Source: an uncultured Lachnospiraceae bacterium
GTDB taxonomy: Bacteria; Bacillota; Clostridia; Lachnospirales; Lachnospiraceae
Direction of reading: 5' to 3'
Length of the DNA stretch: 64,000 bases
Assembly (NCBI GenBank): GCA_947570615.1
Contig: CANOVJ010000003.1
Coordinates: forward strand, 62,001 to 126,000
The notes under the pieces were generated by a model. That model was not told where the DNA came from. It made no database searches and was given only the letters and a program-made list of their open reading frames with translations. This document shows positions 1 through 9,679 of this stretch, in pieces. The translations under genes and the position numbers were made by a program. The number at the start of each line of letters is the position of its first letter. Position 1 is the stretch's first letter.

Positions 1-227
1 TTTCCTGCCTGCGGCGGTGCTTCGGTGTGTCCTGTGCCTGATTTGCACCGCGGGGAGGCCCTCTCGAAGACGGAAGAGCCTGCGCGCAGCGCACATCGGT
101 ATGTCTCTTATTCTATCACGTTCCGGAAACCTGCCGCCAGCGTTTTGCACGAATTGCGCCGTGGGAGCACGAACTGCCGCAGGTTCTCCTGAAGGTTGGT
201 GAGGATCGATTGTAATCCGTTTTTTCC

Positions 228-256
228 TTTACAAACGGTTATCATGCGTTTATACT
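228..256 (+). promoter_or_regulatory. sigma-A-type promoter upstream of the Rpn-like gene
   Basis: A TTTACA -35 box (228-233) and a TATACT -10 box (251-256) are separated by 17 bases, close to consensus. Transcription would begin near 263 and give a leader of about 180 nt before the GTG start at 444. I see no gene in positions 1-443 that I can support; short open frames there have no ribosome-binding site or recognisable sequence. Confidence 0.6.
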
Positions 257-443
257 GAAGATCTGAAAACATTCGTCGGGTTCTCATCCGGCAGAGTTTC
301 AATTTCTTTTATGGGGGAATCCCCAGTCACAGAGAGCCTTATGTCCGTCAGCCGGGCGGAGGCACAGATCGATCCAAAGGTCGGAATTTTTCCACAAAAC
401 GATTGATTGTAACACAAAAAAACATTACAATGGAGGAAAGCCT

Positions 444-1424
444 GTGGCAAAAAGAAAAACGAAACAGTGGTTTAAGCGCGGCGCATGGTGGCGAAAAATC
501 CGGCTCAACCGGAAACATAAGGACAGACTGTTCCGCTATCTGTTCCGGGACAAAAAGCACCTGCTGGAGCTGTACAACGCGCTGCACGAGAGCAGCTACA
601 CGGACCCTGAGGCGCTGGAGGTGGTCACCATGGAGGACGTTATTTTCATGAGGATGAAAAATGACCTGTCCTTCATCATCGACAGCCGGTTAAACCTCTA
701 CGAGCACCAGAGCACCTGGAACCCCAACATGCCCCTGCGGGGACTGTTCTATTTCACACAGCAATATGAGGGGTTACTGGCGGAGGAGGAAGCGGATGTT
801 TATGGGAAAAGACGGTTGGCACTTCCCACTCCGGAATACATCGTGTTCTACAACGGCGGAGACATGGAGCAGGACAGAGAGACCCTCTATCTGTCGGACT
901 CCTTTTCCCTGGGTCGTGGAAGCGGAGCGCTGGAGTGTACCTGCCAGGTGATCAACGTAAGGCGCGGGCACAGCCGGGAGCTGCTGGGGAAATGCCGAAG
1001 GCTGTGGGAGTATTCGGAGTTTGTGTCGGAGATCGGGGCGAATATCCGAAAGGGCCTTTCCAGGGATGAGTCGGTGCAGGCGGCCATGGACCACTGTATC
1101 GAGCGGGGAATCCTGACGGATGTTCTGATAAAAGAGAAAAGCGAGGTGCTGCACATGATCTTTCTGACGGAATATGATGAGAAAAAGCATTTAAGGCATA
1201 CCTTTGAGGAGGGAAGGGAGGAAGGAATCGCGGAGGGAAAACGGGAAGGCCTGGCAGAAGGCCTGCAAAAAGGCCGCGATCAGGGCCGCGAAGACAAGCT
1301 GACCGAGCAGATACAGAAAAAGCTCGCCCGTGGAAAAAGCCTGGAGGTAATCGCGCAGGAGCTGGAGGAGGATGTGGAGATTATCCGCGGGCTGGCGGAG
1401 AAGGCGGGAACAGGCAGCTTTTAA
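444..1424 (+). CDS. Rpn family PD-(D/E)XK nuclease / putative transposase-type protein
   Basis: A 326-residue protein of the Rpn (recombination-promoting nuclease, formerly 'putative transposase') family. The N-terminal basic region runs into a KDRLFRYLF motif (residues 26-34), typical of the family. Asp80 followed by Glu87-x-Gln89 in the stretch IIDSRLNLYEHQ fits the PD-(D/E)XK active site. The C-terminus is a charged helical region with repeated EG(x)xEG units (about residues 255-290), which the family usually carries. The start is GTG at 444, set by GGAGG at 432-436 with good spacing. In E. coli, Rpn proteins are DNA endonucleases that stimulate RecA-independent recombination; later work links them to phage defence. 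It is monocistronic with its own promoter. The role here is inferred from family only. Confidence 0.8.
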   Translation: MAKRKTKQWFKRGAWWRKIRLNRKHKDRLFRYLFRDKKHLLELYNALHESSYTDPEALEVVTMEDVIFMRMKNDLSFIIDSRLNLYEHQSTWNPNMPLRGLFYFTQQYEGLLAEEEADVYGKRRLALPTPEYIVFYNGGDMEQDRETLYLSDSFSLGRGSGALECTCQVINVRRGHSRELLGKCRRLWEYSEFVSEIGANIRKGLSRDESVQAAMDHCIERGILTDVLIKEKSEVLHMIFLTEYDEKKHLRHTFEEGREEGIAEGKREGLAEGLQKGRDQGREDKLTEQIQKKLARGKSLEVIAQELEEDVEIIRGLAEKAGTGSF

Positions 1425-1608
1425 TTGTTTTAACTGAATGCAGTGAAGAGAGCAGAGAGGCTGAGCCGAATGCTCCGGTATCATTCCATAAGGCGCGCCG
1501 TACGGTGGAGGAGAGCGTCCTGGCAATCAGGGAGAAAATTGAGAGAAAAACGCATCTGCTTTCCGCCTCCGGTCTGAGAGAGGAAACAGACGCTCCTTTG
1601 CAAAGATA

Positions 1609-1637
1609 TTGAATTAATTCAGAATTCAGGGTATACT
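1609..1637 (+). promoter_or_regulatory. promoter of the DUF5717-DUF5716 operon
   Basis: TTGAAT (1609-1614) and TATACT (1632-1637) are separated by exactly 17 bases, a near-consensus sigma-A promoter. It sits about 80 bases before the GTG start at 1719. No other good promoter is visible before the next three genes, so all four probably share this one. Confidence 0.65.
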
Positions 1638-1718
1638 TGGAGCAGGAAAGCTGTTTCGGGCAAAGGCCCGGGGCATATGCGGTCATCGAAAAGACAATAC
1701 AACCGGAGGAATGAAAAG

Positions 1719-4700
1719 GTGCAGGATGCGGCAGAAAAACTCCTGGAGGGAAAATTCAATCAAAACATCTGGTCGCTGGAGTTTTCCAGCCCTGTGATTG
1801 AGCTGAGCCTTCGGGAGGGAGAGGTTTATGAGGGAAGCTTTACCATTACGGGCCCCCAGGGCGAGGTGACGGAGGGGACGGTGTCGTCCACCAGGCTTAA
1901 GATGCAGTGTCTGACCACGGAGTTTTCCGGCAGCAGGGAGGAGATTGGCTATCGCTTTGACTCGGCAGGCATGGCCCAGGGGGACACGCTTAAGGGGGAG
2001 TTCCGGGTGATCTCCAACCACGGGGAGTATTTCGTCCCCTATGATGTGCGCATCGCGGAGCAGACACTGGATTCAGGGCTTGGACAGATCCGGAATCTGT
2101 TCCACTTCACCAACCTTGCCAGAACCAACTGGGACGAGGCGGTGAATCTGTTTTATTCCGGGGATTTTGAACGGATTTTCGTGGGGGCGGACAGGCAGTA
2201 TTACGGGATATACCGGGGGCTTGTGGGGAGCGAAAGGCGTGAGCAGAGCGTGGAGGAGTTCCTTTTACAGATCCGCAAGAAGCAGAAGGTTGAGTTCATC
2301 CTGGAGGAGGATGACATCCAGATAGACAATCCGCAGGAAAGCCCCGGGGAAAGACCGGACAATCCGCAGGATGGCGCCGGGCCTTCCCTGCAGATGACAG
2401 AAAACCGTCTGGTGTTAAACCGCAGCGGATGGGGGTATTCGGAGCTTACCCTGGAGAAGGAAGGAGATTTCATCGTCCTTGAAAAGGATGTGATCCGGGA
2501 GGAGGATTTCCTTGGAAACTGCTACCGGCTTCCCTTTTATATTTCCCCCGGAAAGCTCCACGCGGGCCGGAACTTTGGCTGTATCCGCTTCCGCTATCCT
2601 TACGGATCCCTGACCGCCAGGATCACGGTGGTGAACAAGTCGGTGATCGTCTCCCAGGTTCTGGGAATCGGCAGGCAGAAAAAGAATAAGCTTCTCGAGC
2701 TGATGCGCTACTATGAGGCTTTCCGGGCCAGAAAGATCAGCGCGGCATCCTGGATGAAGGAGACGGAGATGCTGACGGACGCTCTGATTCAGCTTGACCC
2801 TTACGATGTGGCGGCGAAGCTGTTCAAGGCCCAGCTTCTGATTACGGAGGAGCGCTGCGGGGAGGCCCAGGGGCTGTTAAATCAGGTCCAGACAGGCGTG
2901 CAGGAGGATTTCCGGCCCGCTCTTTACTGTTACTATCTGTATCTGACCACCCTGATGAACCGGGACGAGGCGTATCTGGATCAGGTGTCGGGGCAGGTGG
3001 AGCGCATCTTTGCACAGAATCCGGGCAACTGGCGGATCGCCTGGCTGCTTCTGTATCTGGTGGGGGACTATGCCAAAAGCCCTTCCCGCAAATGGCTTTT
3101 TCTGGAGGAGCAGTTCCGGCAGGGAAGCAGCAGCCCGGTGCTTTATCTGGAGGCCTGGCACCTTATTGCGGCCAGTCCGGCGCTTTTACTGCGGCTGGAG
3201 CCCTTTGAGATACAGGTTTTGTCCTACGCCGCCAAAAGGGGACTGATCACGCCGGAGGTGATCATCCAGATCGTCTATCTGGCCCAGAAGGCCAGAGCCT
3301 TTTCGGCCAGGCTCTTCGCCATCCTGAAGGCCTGCTACCAGGTGACGCCAACGGACGAGGTGCTCTCCGCCATCTGCACGCTGCTGATCAAGGGGAACGT
3401 CACAGGCGGGGAGGCCTTTGTCTGGTATGAAAAGGGAATCGGGAGGGAGCTTCGCATCACGAGGCTTTACGAGCACTATATGATGTCCCTGGAGCTGAAG
3501 GAGGAGCTGTGGCAGGAGCGGGAGATCCCGAAGATCGTGCTGATGTATTTCGCCTTTGACAGTAACCTTGACAGCCTGCACAATTCTTACCTTTATGCCT
3601 ATATGTACCACAATCAGGCCCGGTTCCCGGAGCTGTACGAAAATTACAGGGAACAGATCGAGCGTTTTGTGGTGTTCCAGATCTTAAGGGGAAAGAGCAA
3701 CCGCTATCTGGCATATCTGTACAAAAACCTGGTGACGCCCGTGATGCTCACCGGGGAAACCGCCGCGGGCCTCTCCACGGTGCTGTTCATCCACCGCCTG
3801 ACCATGGAGCGGGAGGATATCCGCAGGGTGATCCTGGTTTATGAGAAGGAAAAGCAGGAGGTGGTGTTTCCCGTCACGGGAAAGGAGCTTTATCTTCCCG
3901 TCTACGGCAGCGATTATCATCTTCTTCTGGAGGATGGAAAGGGCTTCCGCTACGGCAGGGAGGAGGAGTATGTCTGTGAAAGACTCCTTTCGCCGGAGAG
4001 TCTGGCGCCGCTGGCGGCCCCCTGGGTGAAGGACTGTATCCACTTTGATCTGTGGCTTTGCGCGGACAACGGAAATCTGGCGCCGGTCACCCAGGAGAAC
4101 GTGGAATATATGAAGCGGCTTGTGCGCTCGGATCAGGTGGTGGAGGAGATCTGGCAGGAGGTGCGTATGCGTCTCGTGCAGTTCTACTATGACAATGACC
4201 GGATGAGCGAGCTGGATGCGGCTTTAAACGAGCTGGAGCCCGGGCAGATCAGGGCGCAGTGCCACGGGGCGGTGGTGCGCTTTATGGTGCTCCGCAGTAT
4301 GTATGAGAAGGCCTTCGACTGGATAAAGCTAAGGGGCGACGAGGATATGGAGGCCAAAATCATCATGCGCATGTGCAGCAGGCTGATCTCCATGGACGGA
4401 CAGGTGGAGACGCCGGCCATGACCGCCCTGGTTTTCAGCGCCTTCCGGGCAGGAAAATACGACGAGAACCTTCTGGTCTATCTGTGCCGCTTCTTTCAGG
4501 GAACCACCAGGGAGATGCGGGATATCTGGAAGGCGGCGGAGGACTTCGGGGTGGATACCTACGCGCTCTCGGAGCGGATTCTTTTGCAGATGCTCTATAC
4601 CGGCGCATATCTGACGGAGCGGGCTGAGATTTTCCGCCGTTATGTGTCGGGGGGCGCGAGAACGCAGGTGGAGCTGGCAGTGCTGGCCCAGTGCTCCTAC

Positions 4701-5342
4701 GACTTTTTTGTCCGGGAGAGAGGGGCGGATTCCTTCTGGCTTGAGGAGTTGCAGCGCGCGGCGGAGCGGCAGGAGGAGATTCCCTTCGTGTGTAAGCTGG
4801 CCTACACGAAATATTATGCGGAGCACAAGAAGCAGGTGGACGAGCGCGTGACCCGATGTCTTTTGCCGTTTCTGCGGGAAATCCTGGAGCAGAAGAAGTA
4901 TTTTCCTTACTTTAAACAGTTTTCCGAGCATATTGTTTCCATGCGGCAGTTTATGGACAAGACCATGGTGGAATACCGGGCGGGACTGGGCAGCCGGGTG
5001 TACATCCATTATCTGCTGGAGCGGGAGAGCGGAGCGGAGGAATATGTCAGGGAAGAAATGCAGGAGATGTTCGCGGGAATCTTTGTGAAGCAGTTTATAC
5101 TTTTCTTTGGAGAGCATTTGCAGTATTATATAACAGAGGTGGAGGATGGGAAGGAACATCTGACGGAGAGCGGGTCTTTAAGCCGCAACGAGGCCGCCGG
5201 CGAGCAGAGGGAGAACCGCTATACTCTGCTCAACGACATTGCCATCGGAAGAAACCTCCACGACTACGGCACCATGGACAATCTCATGCGGGAATATTTT
5301 GAAAAGGAGTTCGTGGTCAGGGAATTGTTCCATATTATTTAG
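1719..5342 (+). CDS. DUF5717-like large helical-repeat protein
   Basis: A very large (about 1207 residues) soluble protein that I relate to DUF5717, a family known from Lachnospiraceae genomes without assigned function. The first ~110 residues look like a beta-sandwich (alternating hydrophobic strands around EGEVYEGSFTI and FRVISNHGEYFVPYDV). The remainder is almost entirely amphipathic helix pairs resembling TPR or similar solenoid repeats. No signal peptide or membrane segment is seen. An upstream in-frame ATG exists at 1677, but the GTG at 1719 has GGAGGA (1705-1710) at ideal spacing and is preferred. It leads a four-gene operon with the Hsp70-like gene at 5368, a TPR gene at 6725 and a coiled-coil membrane gene at 7591. 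I infer a scaffold or co-chaperone-like role; this is not shown by sequence alone. Confidence 0.7.
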   Translation: MQDAAEKLLEGKFNQNIWSLEFSSPVIELSLREGEVYEGSFTITGPQGEVTEGTVSSTRLKMQCLTTEFSGSREEIGYRFDSAGMAQGDTLKGEFRVISNHGEYFVPYDVRIAEQTLDSGLGQIRNLFHFTNLARTNWDEAVNLFYSGDFERIFVGADRQYYGIYRGLVGSERREQSVEEFLLQIRKKQKVEFILEEDDIQIDNPQESPGERPDNPQDGAGPSLQMTENRLVLNRSGWGYSELTLEKEGDFIVLEKDVIREEDFLGNCYRLPFYISPGKLHAGRNFGCIRFRYPYGSLTARITVVNKSVIVSQVLGIGRQKKNKLLELMRYYEAFRARKISAASWMKETEMLTDALIQLDPYDVAAKLFKAQLLITEERCGEAQGLLNQVQTGVQEDFRPALYCYYLYLTTLMNRDEAYLDQVSGQVERIFAQNPGNWRIAWLLLYLVGDYAKSPSRKWLFLEEQFRQGSSSPVLYLEAWHLIAASPALLLRLEPFEIQVLSYAAKRGLITPEVIIQIVYLAQKARAFSARLFAILKACYQVTPTDEVLSAICTLLIKGNVTGGEAFVWYEKGIGRELRITRLYEHYMMSLELKEELWQEREIPKIVLMYFAFDSNLDSLHNSYLYAYMYHNQARFPELYENYREQIERFVVFQILRGKSNRYLAYLYKNLVTPVMLTGETAAGLSTVLFIHRLTMEREDIRRVILVYEKEKQEVVFPVTGKELYLPVYGSDYHLLLEDGKGFRYGREEEYVCERLLSPESLAPLAAPWVKDCIHFDLWLCADNGNLAPVTQENVEYMKRLVRSDQVVEEIWQEVRMRLVQFYYDNDRMSELDAALNELEPGQIRAQCHGAVVRFMVLRSMYEKAFDWIKLRGDEDMEAKIIMRMCSRLISMDGQVETPAMTALVFSAFRAGKYDENLLVYLCRFFQGTTREMRDIWKAAEDFGVDTYALSERILLQMLYTGAYLTERAEIFRRYVSGGARTQVELAVLAQCSYDFFVRERGADSFWLEELQRAAERQEEIPFVCKLAYTKYYAEHKKQVDERVTRCLLPFLREILEQKKYFPYFKQFSEHIVSMRQFMDKTMVEYRAGLGSRVYIHYLLERESGAEEYVREEMQEMFAGIFVKQFILFFGEHLQYYITEVEDGKEHLTESGSLSRNEAAGEQRENRYTLLNDIAIGRNLHDYGTMDNLMREYFEKEFVVRELFHII

Positions 5343-5367
5343 ATACGGAAAAGAGAGCGGAAGGTAA

Positions 5368-6678
5368 ATGTTCCAGAATCAGAAGGATATGTCGGCAAAA
5401 AAGAATATCAGGAAGGTGGTAGCGGGGTATGATCTGGGGCGGGAGTTTGCCCAGATCAGCTACTGCCCGCTGGAGGAATCGGAGCCGGAGACGGTCTCGG
5501 CTGTGGCCGGGGGAGAGCAGTACAACATCCCCCTGGCGCTTTGTAAGAGAAAGGGCGTGGGCCAGTGGTATTACGGGAAAGAGGCCGTCAGATTCGCAGA
5601 AGCGGGGGACGGAATTCTGGTGGAGGATCTCCTGACCCTGGCGGAGCGCGGGGAGGACGTGATGGTGGAGGGGGAGGCCTACGATCCCGCCGCGTTGCTG
5701 ACCCTGTTTGTAAAACGAAGCCTTTCCCTTTTGAACATCCGCATTTCCTTAAGCCAGATCGAGGCTTTCATGTTTACGGTGGAGGAGCTCACCCCCCGCA
5801 TGGTGGACGTGCTGGGGAAGGTGGCGGCGGGCCTGCAGCTTAAGAATGCGCTGGTGAGCTTCCAGAGCCATCTTGAGAGCTTTTATGCCTACACCCTCCA
5901 TCAGGGCAGGGAGCTGTGGATGGACGACGTGATGATTTTTGAGTACAATGCCTCTCTTAAGGCGCTGCGGCTGACCTGCAACAGAAATACGACCCCCAGG
6001 GTGGTTTTTATCGAGGAGGTGAGCCACCCGGAGATGGCCCGCAGGGTCTGGCGCAGTGAGCCGGAGAAGAAGGAACAGCAGATGGCGGAGCTGGATCTGA
6101 TGTTTCTGCATCTGGCGGGACAGTGTCTGGAGGAGCGGACGGTTTCCACCATTTTCCTTCTGGGCGAGGGCTTTAAGGAGGGCTGGTGCAGGGAATCCCT
6201 GAAATACCTGTGTAAGGGACGCAGGGTTTTCCAGGGCAATAATCTTTACAGTAAGGGCGCCTGTTATGGTATGATGGAGAGGATCCGTCCCGGCAGGGAA
6301 TGGAAGGAGTATGTTTATCTGGGGGCGGATAAGCTCAAATCCAACATCGGCATAAGAGCCCTGCGCTGTGGAGAGGACTCATACTATGCGATCCTGGACG
6401 CGGGGACGAACTGGTATGAGGCCAGCTTCGAATTCGATATTATCCTGGAGGAGGGAAATACCCTGGAGCTTGTGATCACGCCTCTTACCGGGGGAAATGT
6501 GACCAGCAGGCTGATCACCCTGGAGGGGCTTCCGGAGCGGCCGCCGCGCACCACCAGGCTGAACATACAGATCGAGATGTCCGCCGTAAATCAGGCGGTG
6601 GTGACCGTGACGGACATGGGCTTCGGGGAGATTTTCAAATCCAGCGGCAAGGCCTGGGAGCAGACCATCACAGTATAA
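5368..6678 (+). CDS. DUF5716-like protein, divergent Hsp70/actin-fold
   Basis: A 436-residue protein that I relate to DUF5716. Several stretches line up in order with Hsp70 landmarks. The N-terminal GYDLGREFAQISY resembles phosphate loop 1. IPLALCKRKGVGQWYYGKEA resembles the Hsp70 IPSVV...vGeaA strand pair. AFMFTVEELTPRMVDVLGKV resembles the TVPAYF...R...AG segment. IFLLGEGFKEGW, followed by GNNLYSKGACYG, resembles the adenosine loop and the AxGAA helix. A beta-rich tail (about residues 340-436) is like the Hsp70 substrate-binding beta-sandwich. The canonical DLGGGT phosphate-2 loop is not obvious, so ATP hydrolysis is uncertain. The gene starts 25 bases after its upstream neighbour; a second in-frame ATG at 5389 is possible. 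Assignment to an Hsp70-like fold is my inference from motif order. Confidence 0.65.
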   Translation: MFQNQKDMSAKKNIRKVVAGYDLGREFAQISYCPLEESEPETVSAVAGGEQYNIPLALCKRKGVGQWYYGKEAVRFAEAGDGILVEDLLTLAERGEDVMVEGEAYDPAALLTLFVKRSLSLLNIRISLSQIEAFMFTVEELTPRMVDVLGKVAAGLQLKNALVSFQSHLESFYAYTLHQGRELWMDDVMIFEYNASLKALRLTCNRNTTPRVVFIEEVSHPEMARRVWRSEPEKKEQQMAELDLMFLHLAGQCLEERTVSTIFLLGEGFKEGWCRESLKYLCKGRRVFQGNNLYSKGACYGMMERIRPGREWKEYVYLGADKLKSNIGIRALRCGEDSYYAILDAGTNWYEASFEFDIILEEGNTLELVITPLTGGNVTSRLITLEGLPERPPRTTRLNIQIEMSAVNQAVVTVTDMGFGEIFKSSGKAWEQTITV

Positions 6679-6724
6679 AAGTCCGGTCTCCGGGTTTTTA
6701 TGCCGGGCCGGGCGAGAGAGAGGT

Positions 6725-7570
6725 ATGATTGACTTTATGGGCAGGATTTTGCTTTGTACCGGAAAATATGCGAAGAATCCATATTATGTGGAGAGCCTGT
6801 GCGCCAATGTGTACTGCGTGGAGGAGCTCTGCTATCTTTTTGCCAGCAACCCCTTTATGATCAACCGCAGCATCATGGATAAGGAGCTGGCGGGCTGGCT
6901 GGATCAGGAATGCGGTCTTGCGGACTTAAGCCACCAGCTTCTCAAGCTCTTTAACCGGGGAAGCCAGCCGGGCGTTTTTGTGAGTCTGATCCTGGATTAT
7001 GTGAATTACTGCACACAGGAGGAGAAAAAAAAGATCGGGGATGTGATCCAGAATAACGTGGGCCTTGGGGACTGTGAGCGCAGGAAGAAGCAGGCGGATT
7101 TTCTGCTCGCCAACCGGCGCTTTGGCCCGGCGCTGGAGGAGTACGACAATCTGGCGCGGGAGCTGCCGGAGGCGGAGAGCGGCTTAAAACCCGCCGTCTA
7201 CCACAATATGGGGGTGGCATATGCGAACCTCTTCCAGTTCGAGCTGGCCGCGAAATATTTTAAGAGGGCTTATTCCATGAGCGGTCAGGAGGAGTCTGGC
7301 ATCCAGTATCTGGCGGCGAAGAGGCTTCAGCTTCATGAGAACGCCTATATTGCTTTTCTGGCGGAGCACGGGGAATACTACGAGCTTTCCCTCAAAGTGG
7401 AAAAGCTTACCCAGGCGGCGGTGGGAGAGTTTGAGACCACCCAGGAGAGCAGGATGTTGACGGCGCTTAAGATTTATAAGGAGGAAGGAAATGTGGCCTC
7501 CTACTACGATGAAATCGATAAAATAATTTCCCGGAAGAAGGACGAGTACAGGGAACTTGTGGTGTCTTAA
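6725..7570 (+). CDS. TPR-repeat protein of the DUF5716/DUF5717 operon
   Basis: A 281-residue all-helical protein without signal peptide. The middle carries a recognisable TPR-like pair: VYHNMGVAYANLFQFELAAKYFKRAYSM (about residues 157-184) has the small-residue and aromatic spacing of a TPR, and FGPALEEYDNLARELPEAE just before it fits a preceding unit. The ATG at 6725 is preceded by a GAGAGAGAGG stretch. It follows the Hsp70-like gene by 46 bases and precedes the coiled-coil gene by 20. TPR proteins commonly dock onto Hsp70-type partners, which fits this context, but no partner can be read from sequence. Confidence 0.7.
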   Translation: MIDFMGRILLCTGKYAKNPYYVESLCANVYCVEELCYLFASNPFMINRSIMDKELAGWLDQECGLADLSHQLLKLFNRGSQPGVFVSLILDYVNYCTQEEKKKIGDVIQNNVGLGDCERRKKQADFLLANRRFGPALEEYDNLARELPEAESGLKPAVYHNMGVAYANLFQFELAAKYFKRAYSMSGQEESGIQYLAAKRLQLHENAYIAFLAEHGEYYELSLKVEKLTQAAVGEFETTQESRMLTALKIYKEEGNVASYYDEIDKIISRKKDEYRELVVS

Positions 7571-7590
7571 GAGCAGAAAGGCAGGTCAGG

Positions 7591-8775
7591 ATGGGATTAC
7601 TGAAAAATCTCTTTAAACGAAAGCCGGAGATTGAACAGCCGGAATATGATGCGGAGGACTGGAGCGATATTCTCTATGACAGGGAAGATCTGCAGATTGA
7701 GGACGAGCAGCAGCGGGGCGAGTATGTGAGAGGCTGTCTTGAACAGATCGCCGAGGCGTCCAGGGAGGTGGAGAATCTTCAGTTCGAGTACAACATGGTC
7801 ACCTCTTATCTGAAGGATATGGAGGAGATCGAGGCTCTGCCGGACGATGAAAAGGCAAGGGTCAGGGAGTGCGCTAAAAAGCTGGAGAAGCTGGAGGAAA
7901 AGCAGTCGGGCTTTAAGGACCGCAAGGCCAGACTCAGCGACGACAAGTACCGCCAGATGGAGCGGATGGAGGAGGAAGCCCAGGAGGGGTATGCGAAGCT
8001 CAACGAGACGGAACAGCAGCAGGATCTGATCAAACGGGATCTGCGCAGGCTGGACGGGGAAAAGCAGGCTTATCTTTACCGCAGAAGCGACTTACAGCGC
8101 CTGATCGCGGATACCAGGAGCATGACGATTATCTGTATTGTCGCCATGATCGTCTGTATCGTGCTTCTTCTGGCACTGCAGTATGGTTTCCAGATGAACG
8201 CAAAGATGGGCTATCTTGCGGTGGCGGCCATGGGAGCCATCGCCATCACCCTGATTTTTGTAAAGCACAACGACGCCGTGAAGGAGCTTGTCCGGGTGGA
8301 GAGCGGGATCGGCAGAATTATCAGGCTGCACAACGCCACCAAGATCCGGTATGTGAACAACACCCGTCTTCTGGACTATCTCTATCTGAAATACAATGTC
8401 TCCAGCGCCGGGGAGCTGGGGAAGGCCTGGCAGCAGTATCAGCAGGAGAAGGAGGAGCGCCTTGGCTTCCAGCAGGCGGAGAAGGAGCTGGGCGAGTACC
8501 AGAAGGAGCTCACCCGCATCCTGAGCAGATATAACGTGGAGGATCCCACCATCTGGCTTCATCAGACAGGGGCGCTTTTAAATAAAAAGGAGATGGTGGA
8601 AATCCGTCATAACCTGATTATCCGCAGACAGTCTCTGCGAAGGCGGATGGACTATAATAAAGAGGTGATGGCGGGGAAGGCCCAGGCGGAGATCAAGGAT
8701 CTGGTGGGGAGCTATCCCAAGTACGCGAAGGAGATCCTGGGGATCGTGGAGGAATTTGAGAGAGACTTTTCATAG
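7591..8775 (+). CDS. coiled-coil membrane protein of the DUF5716/DUF5717 operon
   Basis: A 394-residue protein with long charged coiled coils on both sides of a central membrane hairpin. Residues ~45-165 are Glu/Lys/Arg-rich heptads. Two hydrophobic segments follow ([19 protein letters not shown] at ~177-195, and [19 protein letters not shown] at ~203-221). Another coiled coil fills the C-terminal third. Both soluble parts are probably cytoplasmic given the tight hairpin. I do not recognise a named family. As the last gene of the operon it could anchor the other three proteins at the membrane; that is inference from architecture. Confidence 0.65.
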   Translation: MGLLKNLFKRKPEIEQPEYDAEDWSDILYDREDLQIEDEQQRGEYVRGCLEQIAEASREVENLQFEYNMVTSYLKDMEEIEALPDDEKARVRECAKKLEKLEEKQSGFKDRKARLSDDKYRQMERMEEEAQEGYAKLNETEQQQDLIKRDLRRLDGEKQAYLYRRSDLQRLIADTRSMTIICIVAMIVCIVLLLALQYGFQMNAKMGYLAVAAMGAIAITLIFVKHNDAVKELVRVESGIGRIIRLHNATKIRYVNNTRLLDYLYLKYNVSSAGELGKAWQQYQQEKEERLGFQQAEKELGEYQKELTRILSRYNVEDPTIWLHQTGALLNKKEMVEIRHNLIIRRQSLRRRMDYNKEVMAGKAQAEIKDLVGSYPKYAKEILGIVEEFERDFS

Positions 8776-8893
8776 CCGCTTTTGGCGCTCTGAAAGGAAG
8801 GCCGGCAGATATGCCGTCGGCAGCAGAGGTTCTGCACTCACGGAAAGTGATATGTCTAAGGCCGCGATGCGCGGCAGAATGGAGGAAAAGGAT

Positions 8894-9598
8894 ATGAAGA
8901 AAATGCAGCAGCTCTATGAAGGAAAGGCCAAGAAGGTATTTGCCACGGACGATCCGGATGTGGTGATCGTGGATTATAAGGATGACGCCACCGCCTTTAA
9001 CGGGGAGAAGAAAGGGACGATCGTGGGCAAGGGCGTGATCAATAACCGCATGACCAACCACGTGTTTAAGCTTCTGGAAAAGGAGGGAGTTCCCACCCAT
9101 CTGATCGGGGAGTTAAGCGATCGGGAGACCGCGGTGAAAAAGGTGGAGATCGTCCCCCTGGAGGTGATTATCCGCAACGTGGCTGCGGGAAGCTTTTCCA
9201 AACGTCTCGGAGTGCCCGAGGGAACGCCCTTTAAGGAGCCCACCATCGAATTCAGCTACAAGAACGACGAGCTGGGGGATCCCCTGATCAACAGCTATTT
9301 TGCGGTGGCTCTGGGTCTTGCCACCTGGGAGGAGATCGAGACCATCAAAAAGTACGCCTTTAAGGTAAACGAGGTTCTGAAAGCCTATTTCCTGCAGGCC
9401 GATATTAAGCTCATCGACTTTAAGATCGAGTTTGGCCGTTACCACGGGGAAATTCTGCTGGCGGACGAGACCTCCCCGGACACCTGCCGCCTGTGGGACG
9501 TACATACCAATGAAAAGCTGGACAAGGATCGTTTCCGCAGGGACATGGGAAATGTGGAGGAGGCCTACAACGAGGTGTTTAAGCGTCTGGGGCTGTGA
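8894..9598 (+). CDS. purC: phosphoribosylaminoimidazole-succinocarboxamide synthase (SAICAR synthetase)
   Basis: PurC joins CAIR and aspartate with ATP to make SAICAR in purine biosynthesis. The protein is 234 residues, the usual length, and opens with [11 protein letters not shown], the family signature. It continues with DDATAFNG, the [14 protein letters not shown] motif, and [11 protein letters not shown]...[14 protein letters not shown]. The open frame extends upstream to 8756, but GGAGGAAAAG (8881-8890) places the start at ATG 8894; the extension is not conserved. The gene lies 118 bases after the coiled-coil gene and is followed by purB, so the two purine genes form a unit. Confidence 0.95.
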   Translation: MKKMQQLYEGKAKKVFATDDPDVVIVDYKDDATAFNGEKKGTIVGKGVINNRMTNHVFKLLEKEGVPTHLIGELSDRETAVKKVEIVPLEVIIRNVAAGSFSKRLGVPEGTPFKEPTIEFSYKNDELGDPLINSYFAVALGLATWEEIETIKKYAFKVNEVLKAYFLQADIKLIDFKIEFGRYHGEILLADETSPDTCRLWDVHTNEKLDKDRFRRDMGNVEEAYNEVFKRLGL

Positions 9599-9679
9599 AA
9601 ATGAGATTGAGCCTGTAACCAAATCTTTCGGAGACAGGCTCTCCTGTGCGTCCCTGGGCGGCGCAGAAATGAGGAGATT

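Noticed and set aside
1..443. Several short open frames on both strands before the first gene
   Set aside because: None has a ribosome-binding site or recognisable sequence; the only supported feature there is the promoter at 228-256.
1460..1608. Open stretch encoding a plausible helical segment (ending EETDAPLQRY)
   Set aside because: It has no start codon or ribosome-binding site and no recognisable family. It may be a gene remnant, but cannot be supported.
4329..5159. A 276-codon open frame on the minus strand opposite the DUF5717-like gene
   Set aside because: It is the antisense shadow of a GC-rich coding region; composition and lack of motifs match neither a protein family nor its own start signals.
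8780..8893. Small inverted repeats before purC as a possible purine riboswitch
   Set aside because: The hairpins (GCCGGC..., GCCGCG...) do not show the conserved core of known purine or PRPP riboswitches.
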